Of a stretch of 64,000 bases of DNA, positions 9,350 through 17,437 are shown one piece after another. Location: NCBI GenBank assembly GCA_018266875.1, contig JAFDZR010000045.1, positions 80,142 to 144,141 of the forward strand, written 5' to 3'. The first letter of the stretch is position 1; the number at the start of each line of letters is the position of its first letter. A model generated the notes under the pieces. That model did no database searches. It was not told the DNA's origin and saw nothing but the letters and a program-made list of their open reading frames with translations. The stretch comes from Bacteroidota bacterium (GTDB lineage: Bacteria > Bacteroidota > Ignavibacteria > Tepidaquicellales > Tepidaquicellaceae). The position numbers and the translations under genes were made by a program.

Positions 9350-10888
9350 TTAATGTTTGAAATGCCTGACTCCTGTAAAAGCCATTGCTATTCCGTTCTC
9401 ATCTGCAGCTTTAATCACTTCTTCGTCTCTGACAGAGCCGCCCGGCTGAATCACAGCCGCCGCTCCTGCTTTTGCTATCTCAAGAAGTCCGTCTGAAAAC
9501 GGAAAAAATGCATCCGATGCGCAAACGCTTCCTTTCAGATCAAGACCGAATTCCTTTGCTTTCATTACTGCAATTCTTGTAGAATCAATCCTCGAAGGCT
9601 GTCCGCCTCCGATCGCAAGCGTTCTGTTATTTTTTGCAAACACAACGGCATTTGATTTCACATGTTTTGCAATTTTCTCTGCAAAGACAAGATCTCCGGA
9701 AGTTTTTATATCCGCTTTTTTTACAGTTACAAAATTCAGTTTATCCGCTGCAGTACTCTGACTGTCTTTTTCCTGAAATAATACACCTCCGGAAATTTTC
9801 CTGAATTCGGTGTTTCCTTTTTTAAATCTGAATCTGATCAGACGCCTGTTCTTCTTTTTCTTAAGAAGTTCAAGCGCTTCATTTTCAAAATCCGGAGCCA
9901 GAATTATTTCAGTGAACAATTTATCAATATCTATTGAAGTTTTAAAGTCTATTTTTTTATTAAAGATAATTATTCCGCCGAAGGGAGAAACCGTATCAGT
10001 TGCAAATGCCCCGGCAAAAGCATCCTGAATATCATCCGAAACCGCCGCCCCGCAGGGATTTCCGTGCTTTATAATGCCGCAGAATGGTCCGGAATCTTCA
10101 AAATCAGATACCAGCGAATAAGCGGCATCTGTATCCAGAAGGTTGTTGAATGATAATTCCTTTCCATGCAGCACTTCATATCTATCGTCAAAGTCGTCTT
10201 TAAGCAGAATAGCTTTCTGATGCGGGTTCTCGCCGTATCTCAGTCCGGCGCTTTCAAATGAATTCAGATCAGGTATGTCAAGGAAATCACTTTCTTCGCT
10301 GAATAAATTTCTGTAGAAATAGTTTCTTATCTCAAGGTCATACGCTGAAGTGGTTTTGAATGCTTTATAAGCAAGCATTCTAGAATACTCTGCCGGGATT
10401 CTGTTTCCGGTTTGTCTGAATGTCCTCAGGAATTCCTCATACTGGTATTTGCTTACCAGCACGATCACATGTCTGAAATTTTTTGCAGCTGCGCGGATCA
10501 GAGTAATGCCTCCGATATCGATCTGCTCAATTGCTTCCTCTTCGGTAACGTTTTCTTTCATCACCGTATCTTCAAACGGATACAGATTCACGATCACAAG
10601 ATCTATCATCGCGAGTCCTAATTTTTCCGAATCCGAATTATGACTTTCATTGCTTCTGTCACTCAGGATGCCTCCGAATATTTTAGGATGAAGCGTCTTG
10701 ACTCTTCCGCTGAGGATTTCCGGAAAGCCTGTGATATCTTCCACTCTTGTAATTTCAAATCCGTTTTCCGAAAGTAATTTATAAGTTCCTCCTGTGGAAA
10801 TTATCTCAACTCCTGATTTTATAAGCTCTGATGCAAGTTCGGTAATTCCTTCCTTGTCATAAACGCTAATTAACGCTCTCTTTATCAA
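9350..10888 (-). CDS. purH: Bifunctional AICAR formyltransferase / IMP cyclohydrolase
   Basis: PurH performs the last two steps of purine synthesis, AICAR to FAICAR to IMP. The N-terminal IMP cyclohydrolase domain (about 1-195) begins RALISVYDKEGI and contains STGGTYKLL and GRVKTLHPKIFGGIL. The formyltransferase domain follows, with LRYGENPHQ and the catalytic KHGNPCGAAV at about 270-280. Near the C-terminus are SDAFFPFSDGL, AAVIQPGGSVRDEEVI and AFTGVRHFKH. At 512 residues it is normal length. It starts 23 bp after purN, so both folate-dependent formyl transfers of the pathway are encoded together. Confidence 0.97.
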   Translation of the reverse strand: MIKRALISVYDKEGITELASELIKSGVEIISTGGTYKLLSENGFEITRVEDITGFPEILSGRVKTLHPKIFGGILSDRSNESHNSDSEKLGLAMIDLVIVNLYPFEDTVMKENVTEEEAIEQIDIGGITLIRAAAKNFRHVIVLVSKYQYEEFLRTFRQTGNRIPAEYSRMLAYKAFKTTSAYDLEIRNYFYRNLFSEESDFLDIPDLNSFESAGLRYGENPHQKAILLKDDFDDRYEVLHGKELSFNNLLDTDAAYSLVSDFEDSGPFCGIIKHGNPCGAAVSDDIQDAFAGAFATDTVSPFGGIIIFNKKIDFKTSIDIDKLFTEIILAPDFENEALELLKKKKNRRLIRFRFKKGNTEFRKISGGVLFQEKDSQSTAADKLNFVTVKKADIKTSGDLVFAEKIAKHVKSNAVVFAKNNRTLAIGGGQPSRIDSTRIAVMKAKEFGLDLKGSVCASDAFFPFSDGLLEIAKAGAAAVIQPGGSVRDEEVIKAADENGIAMAFTGVRHFKH

Positions 10889-10911
10889 TTACTTTTATTA
10901 AATAAAATTTT

Positions 10912-11532
10912 TTAATCTACAGTTACTTTGTTTTTTATAATTTGAATTTTCTTTTCTTCAAACTTTCTTACAATCTCCGGATAATATTTATGTTCAAGCT
11001 TTCTTATTCTTTTCTTCAGAGAATCCGGATCGTCATCAGAACAAACTTCACAGCACTTCTGAAAAATGATTTTCCCTTCGTCATATTTTTCATCAACAAA
11101 ATGTATGGTTATCCCTGAAATCTTTACTCCGGCTGCGATCACGGCTTTATGTATATTGTCTCCGTACATTCCCTTTCCGCCGAATGAAGGCAGAAGCGCC
11201 GGATGGATATTTATGATTCTGTTTCTGAATTCTTTAAGTACTTTTTTATTCAGCAGCTTCATATAACCTGCCAGCACTATGAAGTCAATTTTATATTTTC
11301 TGAGTTCTGTAATAAATAAATTATCGTATGAACTTTCCGGAAGATGAGGATAAATTTTCCTGTTTATTACGCAGCAACCAATGCCGTTTTTTTCTGCAGT
11401 TTTCACAGCACCGCAGCCGGAATTGTTCGTGACAAGAAGTGAGATCCGGGATTTAATAAAACTGCGTTTCTTTGCTGCGATAAGTGACCCGAAGTTTGTT
11501 CCCCCGCCGGATGCAAACACGCATATATTCAA
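10912..11532 (-). CDS. purN: Phosphoribosylglycinamide formyltransferase
   Basis: PurN transfers a formyl group from 10-formyl-THF to GAR, the third step of purine synthesis. The 206-residue protein has the N-terminal phosphate loop ASGGGTNFGSLI (about 8-19). The catalytic block is IINIHPALLPSFGGKGMYGDNIHKAV, with the conserved Asn and His, followed by ISGITIHFVDEKYDEGKIIFQ, where the family Asp lies in DEG. The C-terminal ELEHKYYPEIVRKF is also typical. It appears to be the first gene of the run that continues through purH and the mre genes. Confidence 0.93.
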   Translation of the reverse strand: MNICVFASGGGTNFGSLIAAKKRSFIKSRISLLVTNNSGCGAVKTAEKNGIGCCVINRKIYPHLPESSYDNLFITELRKYKIDFIVLAGYMKLLNKKVLKEFRNRIINIHPALLPSFGGKGMYGDNIHKAVIAAGVKISGITIHFVDEKYDEGKIIFQKCCEVCSDDDPDSLKKRIRKLEHKYYPEIVRKFEEKKIQIIKNKVTVD

Positions 11533-11655
11533 TTATACAAAACGATTAATTCCATGCAAATTAATCAAATTAAGAGGCACTTACAATTTAAACAAAAATG
11601 GCTTTATATAAATATTTTTCGGGTTAAGCAAAGCGGAGAAATAATTCTCCCGCCA

Positions 11656-11692
11656 TGTAAATTATAAATTGTAAATTTTAAATTGTAAATGA
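11656..11692. repeat. AT-rich repeat next to a stop codon
   Basis: Alternating AAATTGTAAATTTTAAATTG-type units sit immediately downstream of the TAA of the beta-helix gene. Similar units occur directly at the stop codons near 47,560 and 59,076. The function is unknown. Low-complexity AT sequence is an alternative explanation. Confidence 0.5.
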
Positions 11693-11696
11693 AAAA

Positions 11697-14222
11697 TTAC
11701 TTTATCAGAACCATACGCCTTGTCTCAGCAAAATCTCCTGCCTCAATCTTATAAAAATAAACCCCACTCGAAAATCCACTTCCGTCAAACTCCACTGAAT
11801 ACGATCCAGCGTTTTGCTTTTCATTCACCAGTACAGCTACTACATTCCCAAGCACGTCATACACAATCAGCTTTGCAAAACTCGTAACTTGTAACTCGTA
11901 ACTAATAACTGTTTTCGGATTGAATGGATTCGGATAGTTTTGATAAAGTTTAAAATTATCTATTACGAAACTCTTATTTTCAAAATTGTCTGAATTTTTT
12001 ATACCTAAGAGAAAATTCATATCTTCTGTGATTTTCTTATCAAGCTCAGAATGGCTGGAAGGATTGTATCTGATAATTTTTAATTCTAATTGTTTCTCTT
12101 TATTATTTGCCGGATTATATCTTTCATTACTGCTTTTCAATTCTTTAAATGATGATCTCGCTATACTGTGAGCAGGTTTATCTTTTAATGTTTTTTCAAA
12201 TAACATTTCATCTCTGTTCTCAACAGATAAATTATCATTACCTTGTCCTGAACCGTTCAGCATCAGTGTCACTGCGGATCTGTCCCAGCTTGCCAAAAGT
12301 CTTCTTTCCGGTTCAGGGTGATTCGACATAATGTTTTCATAACCTGATATCGCTTCATTATATTCTCTGATCTTTATCAGACACATCAGATAATATGAAT
12401 AAGCTTTATCTACAAAAGAAAAGTTGTTTTCATGCTTAGATATTTTTGATTCTAAATACGTTTTTAATTCACCATAAATTAAATTCGTATTTGACTGTAA
12501 AGAAATTGTGTCTCGGTTCTGATAATTTGAATAAAGTTCATCCAGTGAAGTAACTAAAAACCCGCCGGTATCATATTCATCAATAATAGTTTTCAGTAGT
12601 CCGGAAGAACCGTTGAAATTTTTACTCCTATTCAATATTAAAGCCTGACCGAATATATCTTCATCTTCGCTATCCCCATTCATAAAATCTCCGCCGTCTG
12701 TAATCGCAACAGTGTCTATAATGCCGTCTCCTCTGTCAATAATATCATAACCCGGCGGTTCAGGTTTTGAATTAATACAATAGGCATTATACGGCTGGTA
12801 AAATAAATCAACGGTATCTGAATTACAAATTAAATGATTCAACGGAGGTACAGCCGACCAGTAATTTTCTGATGCAGATATTCCGTATGAATTACATGAT
12901 CCTGTCAATGCAGATTTAATATGATAATAATTTGAATTATAAACAGTAAAACAATTGCCGCCTTTATCAAAGAAAGCCGAAGATGTTCCGACTATATATA
13001 CATTATTCTGGTCATTTGAAAATAATTTATTGTAACCTCCATACCAGTAATAATTGCCGCTGCTGTAAACAGGAGCCAGTCGGGCTGAGGAAGTTGAATT
13101 AACAATAAGCGTAGAATTTGTGCCGGATTTCATTGAAGAGTTTTCATATAAATTAAGATCACTCTGAAGTAAATTTACAGAAGTGATATAATCGTCTGTC
13201 AAAAAACTATTATATCTGAAATCGCCTGAAATTTTATTTGAAACAAATCCGATTCCCGCAGAAGAACCGGTTCCCTGAAAAACATTGCCAAAAATAAAAA
13301 ACGGCGTCTTCTCTGATGCCAGACAGTTGAGGTACAGCTGCACTGCTCCTCCGGAGAAATGATTATCAGTTATATTTAAATTAAAAGCTGGATTTAAATC
13401 TTCTTCTTCTGCGCAAAAAACTCCATAATCATTGGGATGAACACTATTGCTTACAGTCAGAAGATACTTACTGTTATTATTTGTATAAAAAGAATCATTG
13501 CTGATCACAGCGTTGAATACATTTCTTAATTTTACCACTCCGTCTTCAAACTTACTGCCTGTAATTATCTTTTTAGTTCTCGCAAAGCATTTGTCCGAAT
13601 TATATAAATTGATGCAGGTATCTGTATTTTTGAAAGTGCAGTTACTGATCGTGTCAAGATAAGAATCTGTTAGTTTAATTCCTTTCCACTTTACGCTGCC
13701 GTTTGTAGTCTGAAATAATGTATTGTTAAGATTTATGCTGGCTCCGGATTTGACATCTATGTAAGAATTTTCTCCCATAGTGATAGTCTTTGGAGTACCG
13801 GTTTCAAAAGTCCGGAATCTGCCTCCGTTTTCGAAAATAATTGAAGAGTTGGAGTTGAGTGTGAAGTTTACACTGTCTTTGATAATGAAATCAGATTTCT
13901 TAAAATAGAAATTCTTATTACTGGAAATATTAATATTCTGATTTCTTACTTCTAAATTTATATAGCATTCATTTGGTAAAATATGATTTTCCGCACCATA
14001 GTCTAATGCATTGATTGGCCAATCTGTATAATTTATATCGGAAATAAATCCGTTTTTATTTTGTAATTTAAAAGAATTGGGATTATTGAGAGTTCTTTGA
14101 TCCCAAGAAACAATTAACTTATTTTGAGGAATTTGAATCGATGCTCCTCCAAAATAGTATACTATATTGTTAATGGAATAAAAATCAAAGGTTAAATCAG
14201 CAATAAAATTGGATAATCTGCA
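11697..14222 (-). CDS. T9SS-exported parallel beta-helix protein, main fragment (frame disrupted at 5' side)
   Basis: The frame is open from just after a stop at 14223-14225 down to the TAA at 11697. Its first ATG is only at 13778, in the middle of evident coding sequence, so it is not the true start. The region is rich in beta-helix-like turns (NCTFKNTDTCINL, ISNDSFYTNN, ITDNHFSGGAVQLYL), resembling right-handed parallel beta-helix (NosD/pectate-lyase-like) surface proteins. A helical stretch with a TPR-like patch follows (YSYYLMCLIKIREYNEAISGYE). It ends in a complete T9SS type A domain, NYPNPFNPKTVISYEL to ETRRMVLIK. The missing N-terminus is in another frame at 14192-14627. No catalytic residues can be named. 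Confidence 0.75.
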   Translation of the reverse strand, partial: CRLSNFIADLTFDFYSINNIVYYFGGASIQIPQNKLIVSWDQRTLNNPNSFKLQNKNGFISDINYTDWPINALDYGAENHILPNECYINLEVRNQNINISSNKNFYFKKSDFIIKDSVNFTLNSNSSIIFENGGRFRTFETGTPKTITMGENSYIDVKSGASINLNNTLFQTTNGSVKWKGIKLTDSYLDTISNCTFKNTDTCINLYNSDKCFARTKKIITGSKFEDGVVKLRNVFNAVISNDSFYTNNNSKYLLTVSNSVHPNDYGVFCAEEEDLNPAFNLNITDNHFSGGAVQLYLNCLASEKTPFFIFGNVFQGTGSSAGIGFVSNKISGDFRYNSFLTDDYITSVNLLQSDLNLYENSSMKSGTNSTLIVNSTSSARLAPVYSSGNYYWYGGYNKLFSNDQNNVYIVGTSSAFFDKGGNCFTVYNSNYYHIKSALTGSCNSYGISASENYWSAVPPLNHLICNSDTVDLFYQPYNAYCINSKPEPPGYDIIDRGDGIIDTVAITDGGDFMNGDSEDEDIFGQALILNRSKNFNGSSGLLKTIIDEYDTGGFLVTSLDELYSNYQNRDTISLQSNTNLIYGELKTYLESKISKHENNFSFVDKAYSYYLMCLIKIREYNEAISGYENIMSNHPEPERRLLASWDRSAVTLMLNGSGQGNDNLSVENRDEMLFEKTLKDKPAHSIARSSFKELKSSNERYNPANNKEKQLELKIIRYNPSSHSELDKKITEDMNFLLGIKNSDNFENKSFVIDNFKLYQNYPNPFNPKTVISYELQVTSFAKLIVYDVLGNVVAVLVNEKQNAGSYSVEFDGSGFSSGVYFYKIEAGDFAETRRMVLIK

Positions 14223-14627
14223 TCACTATAATCCACATCGCAATATGTACTAATTCCATCAGTAAAATTAGTATCGTTATAAAATTCTAAAAATACAACT
14301 CTGTACTTTCCAAATCCTATTGAAGCTTCAGCATTAAAATCTTCGCTAGCATCATGATCTAATTTAAAAGAACTTGCACTACTTCCAACTCTTTTTGGTA
14401 AAATTTTTGAACCGCCTATGATTTTATCATATTCAGGCAAATTTTCATTTATACATTCTATACTATATTTCTGTTGAGCATTAAATATTGCCCCAATAGG
14501 GTAGACTTCAATCTTAATATTTTTTTGATATGATTTATTAAAAATAATTAATTCACCTTTCCAAGGCAAATACTTGATTTGTAAAATGAATAAAAAACAA
14601 CACAACAAATATATATTTGATTTTCAT
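14192..14627 (-). pseudogene. Displaced 5' part of the beta-helix gene (signal peptide plus about 130 residues)
   Basis: An ATG at 14627 encodes a good signal peptide, MKIKYIFVVLFFIHFTNQVF, then stops at once after ALER. The next frame, one base off, continues as WKGELIIFNKSYQKN through DVDYSDADYP and stops at 14192. One further base shift leads into NFIADLTFDFYSINN of the downstream fragment. Joined across the two shifts, this gives one continuous secreted protein of about 975 residues running to 11697. The gene is either decayed or carries two single-base sequencing or assembly deletions. The 138-residue open frame with ATG at 14608 is therefore not an independent gene. Confidence 0.65.
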
Positions 14628-14656
14628 GATTATATTAAAATAAATTTTTAATAGTA

Positions 14657-16114
14657 CTATTTTAGATACAACATTTTTCTAAGAGATTGAAAATGATCTA
14701 TTTCTGATTTTATATTAAACTTATAATAATAAATTCCGGAAGAAAGATTATAACGGTTTGCATCAAAATTATAATTGTGAATTCCATTTTGTAAATTATA
14801 AAAATTTTCAGTAGATATTTTTCTACCAAGTAGATCAATTATTTCAATTATTACATCACTTGTGTTTTTAATTTCAAATGAAATAATTGTTTTCGAATTA
14901 AACGGATTAGGATAATTTTGATGTAAGAAATATTCCGGGATTTGAACAAGATTATTAATTACTGAAGTGGGTTTTAAATTACCTGACGAATCAGTTTTTA
15001 ACTCATATCCATAATAATTATTAGAAGTAATTATGTGTCCACTTATAATAGACCCTCCATCGGCTGTTGATGAAACACTTTTATATTCGACTTCATTATT
15101 ACCGAAATCTCGGACTCTTTGAAATATTATATTTCCATCATAATCTATAAGACGCAATCTTCCAACCCTGATTCCTGTAACTGAATTCTCTGCTCTGGAA
15201 CAAAATACATAACCCCTTTCCGGAGATTCTGAAATAAATCTTCCACTTTCAAATAATCCTTGAGAAGAATAAGTTCTTTGCCATATCAAATTTCCTAAAG
15301 TATCTAAATTTAATACTTGACTTAAATTGGCATATGTAACATCTCCTGTAATTACAATAGTATTTCTTGAGCTGAAAATTATTGAATAAGCTACAGAGGT
15401 CATACCATTGTAATTGTATTCATTCTCCCATAAAATATCTCCCATTAAATTTATCCTAATTACTTTTACCCAAGCCCATAGACCGATTTGATAAATTGTA
15501 GATCCTAAAACATAACCTGAAGAATCAATTAAATCTATTCCTGCAGGCGAAATGCTGTTTTTATATGCAAACAACTTCTGCCATTCTAGATTTCCTAAAG
15601 AATCAGTTTTAATCAATAACATGTCATTATTAGAACTGAAAGAAGTCGTTCTGCACTGCATGATATACCCTTTATCAATAGTTTGTTTGACACATCTGCC
15701 CTGGTCCAATCCATTTCCACCAAAAGATTTATACCAAACAATATTACCTACAGAATCAGTTTTTACTAAATATGCATCTGAATTTGGTCCAGCTCCCGAT
15801 CCTGCTATAATAAAACCTTTGTCATGAGTTTCTTCAATCCAATCACCCAGATAATAATCATTTAAATTTAAATCAAATAACTTACTCCAAAGAGTGTCAC
15901 TGTAACTGTCAAATTTCACAATATATATTTTTTTATATATTCCAACTTTAATTTCACCAACCGCAATGTATCCTCCATCACTTGTCTGTTGAGTTTTATG
16001 TAAAATACTTGCTAATGTGTAAGAAAGACTATTTTCCCAAGTATATGTCTGAGCAAACAATTCAGCTTGAAAAGAAAGAAGAAATAAGAAAAATATTTTT
16101 AGAAATTTACTCAT
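14657..16114 (-). CDS. T9SS-exported repeat/propeller protein
   Basis: The 485-residue protein has a signal peptide (MSKFLKIFFLFLLSFQAELFAQ). It carries about seven repeats of the kind TSDGGYIAVG / YLVKTDSVGNIVWYKSFGG / LLIKTDSLGNLEWQKLF, a pattern of Asp- and Gly-rich blades seen in many FCB secreted proteins and predicted to form a beta-propeller. The end is a T9SS type A domain: NYPNPFNSKTIISFEI, IIDLLGRKISTENF, LSSGIYYYKFNIKS and a terminal RKMLYLK. No enzyme motif is visible. The coding sequence is noticeably richer in A+T and uses more ATA/TTA/AAA codons than neighbouring housekeeping genes. Confidence 0.82.
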   Translation of the reverse strand: MSKFLKIFFLFLLSFQAELFAQTYTWENSLSYTLASILHKTQQTSDGGYIAVGEIKVGIYKKIYIVKFDSYSDTLWSKLFDLNLNDYYLGDWIEETHDKGFIIAGSGAGPNSDAYLVKTDSVGNIVWYKSFGGNGLDQGRCVKQTIDKGYIMQCRTTSFSSNNDMLLIKTDSLGNLEWQKLFAYKNSISPAGIDLIDSSGYVLGSTIYQIGLWAWVKVIRINLMGDILWENEYNYNGMTSVAYSIIFSSRNTIVITGDVTYANLSQVLNLDTLGNLIWQRTYSSQGLFESGRFISESPERGYVFCSRAENSVTGIRVGRLRLIDYDGNIIFQRVRDFGNNEVEYKSVSSTADGGSIISGHIITSNNYYGYELKTDSSGNLKPTSVINNLVQIPEYFLHQNYPNPFNSKTIISFEIKNTSDVIIEIIDLLGRKISTENFYNLQNGIHNYNFDANRYNLSSGIYYYKFNIKSEIDHFQSLRKMLYLK

Positions 16115-16202
16115 GATTAATTGAGAATTACAATATTGTAAAAATAAATTTTACCGATTGAATATTAAATTCAATAAAATTTCTTTTATGTTACAAATTC
16201 AT

Positions 16203-17375
16203 TTATTTTAATAAAATCATACGCTTCGTTTCAACAAAATCTCCCGCCTCAAGCTTTTAAAAATAAACCCCGCTCGAAAGTCCGCTGCCGTCAAACTCCG
16301 CCGAATACGATCCCGCATTTTGCTTTTCATTCACAAGCGTAGCAATTTCATTCCCAAGCACATCATACACAATCAGCTTTGCACCCCCCCATGTCCCCCC
16401 TTTGGCAAAGGGGGGATTAAGGGGGGGTAACTCGTAACTAATAACTGACTGTGGGTTGAACGGATTCGGATAATTCTGATGAAGCTTAAAATTCTCTGAT
16501 ACTGATACATTCTCATTGACCGATACTGGATTTGGCGGTCCAGTGTAGATCATAAGGAAATTATTATCACCGGTTTTTATTACTGCAGGATCTCCTCCCA
16601 TTACATTTGTCCCGGCAAATGAAGACCACATGCCGCCGTTGGGACTGGATGAATAACATATTCCCATTCCGCTTCCGTAAAATCTTAGTTCATTGGGATC
16701 AAATATGAGAAAGTTACCGGTCCAGCTGTGATACATATCGGAAATTATATCAGGAGCTCTGCTAAAATCAATTCCGTTATTTGAAACATTATGATATACA
16801 TTGTTATTTCCCGCTGTTCCCGGATTCACAAGATGCCAGAGATTGTTGAATTTTATTACTGCAGGATCTATAACCGGTCTGTCTGAAAGACTGAATATGA
16901 CATTTCCTTCAAATGTATAATTAATGCCGTCATCCGATACCGCTGAATAAGTATTGATGGAAGTATCCAGAATAAGGTTCAGTTCGCTTGAATAAAACAT
17001 TCTTATCTTTCCGCTGTCTGTAACTGCAAGCGCCGGATCGAATGGCCTTGTAAAATTTTGGGGGAATCCGTTCATGATCACCGGCTGCGGCTGTGTCCAG
17101 TTTAATCCGTTATCATGTGAAAATTTAACCGCGACTCTGTCCCAGGTCGGAGAACCGACCGGCTGTCTGAACCACTGAAACGCACTGATAAGATCACCGT
17201 TCGGAAGTCTTGTTACACAGGGTACTCCCGCGGAATCCTGAAAGGTCTGAAAATATGAAAAATTTATGCCGTCACTGCTGGTACAGATCTTAAGCGGTTG
17301 TCTCCACGGTTGGCCCTGAGATAAACCTTCATTTATTAAAATTGCCAGTATTAAAAAAATAAGAATATTTTTCAT
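16203..17375 (-). CDS. Sialidase-like propeller protein, T9SS tail cut by in-frame stop
   Basis: The 372-residue product ends at the stop at 16257-16259. It has a signal peptide (MKNILIFLILAILINEGLSQ) and then a five- or six-bladed propeller-like region. Repeats include PCVTRLPNGDLISAFQWF, VKFSHDNGLNWTQPQPV and RPVIDPAVIKFNNLWHLVNPG, resembling BNR/sialidase and GH43-type folds. A T9SS domain begins at NYPNPFNPQSVISYEL but stops at GVYF. The same frame continues after the TAA as KLEAGDFVETKRMILLK and ends at 16203, so a TAT/TAC-to-TAA change has removed the terminal 18 residues. The insert PPLNPPFAKGGTWGGA in the domain is a translated palindromic repeat. Confidence 0.75.
16384..16427. repeat. 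G/C-run palindromic repeat inside a coding sequence
   Basis: Runs of seven C, six C, six G and seven G surround a perfect inner palindrome at 16395-16415 (arms CCCCCCTTTG and CAAAGGGGGG, one-base centre). It interrupts the T9SS domain of the sialidase-like gene but keeps the frame. The homologous position in the beta-helix gene (near 11,880) has an ordinary short sequence instead. It resembles the mobile or intergenic G/C-run repeats common in FCB genomes. Confidence 0.8.
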
Positions 17376-17437
17376 AAACTGAATTAAGTTAATGATATTT
17401 TAAATTCACCCAACCTATCTCAAAATTTCATGAAAAA

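Noticed and set aside
14190..14230. Programmed -1 frameshift in the beta-helix gene
   Set aside because: I see no slippery heptamer of the X-XXY-YYZ kind at the junction and no following stem-loop. Single-base loss is simpler.
16384..16427. Rho-independent terminator within the sialidase-like gene
   Set aside because: The palindrome is in frame inside conserved coding sequence and is not followed by a T run.
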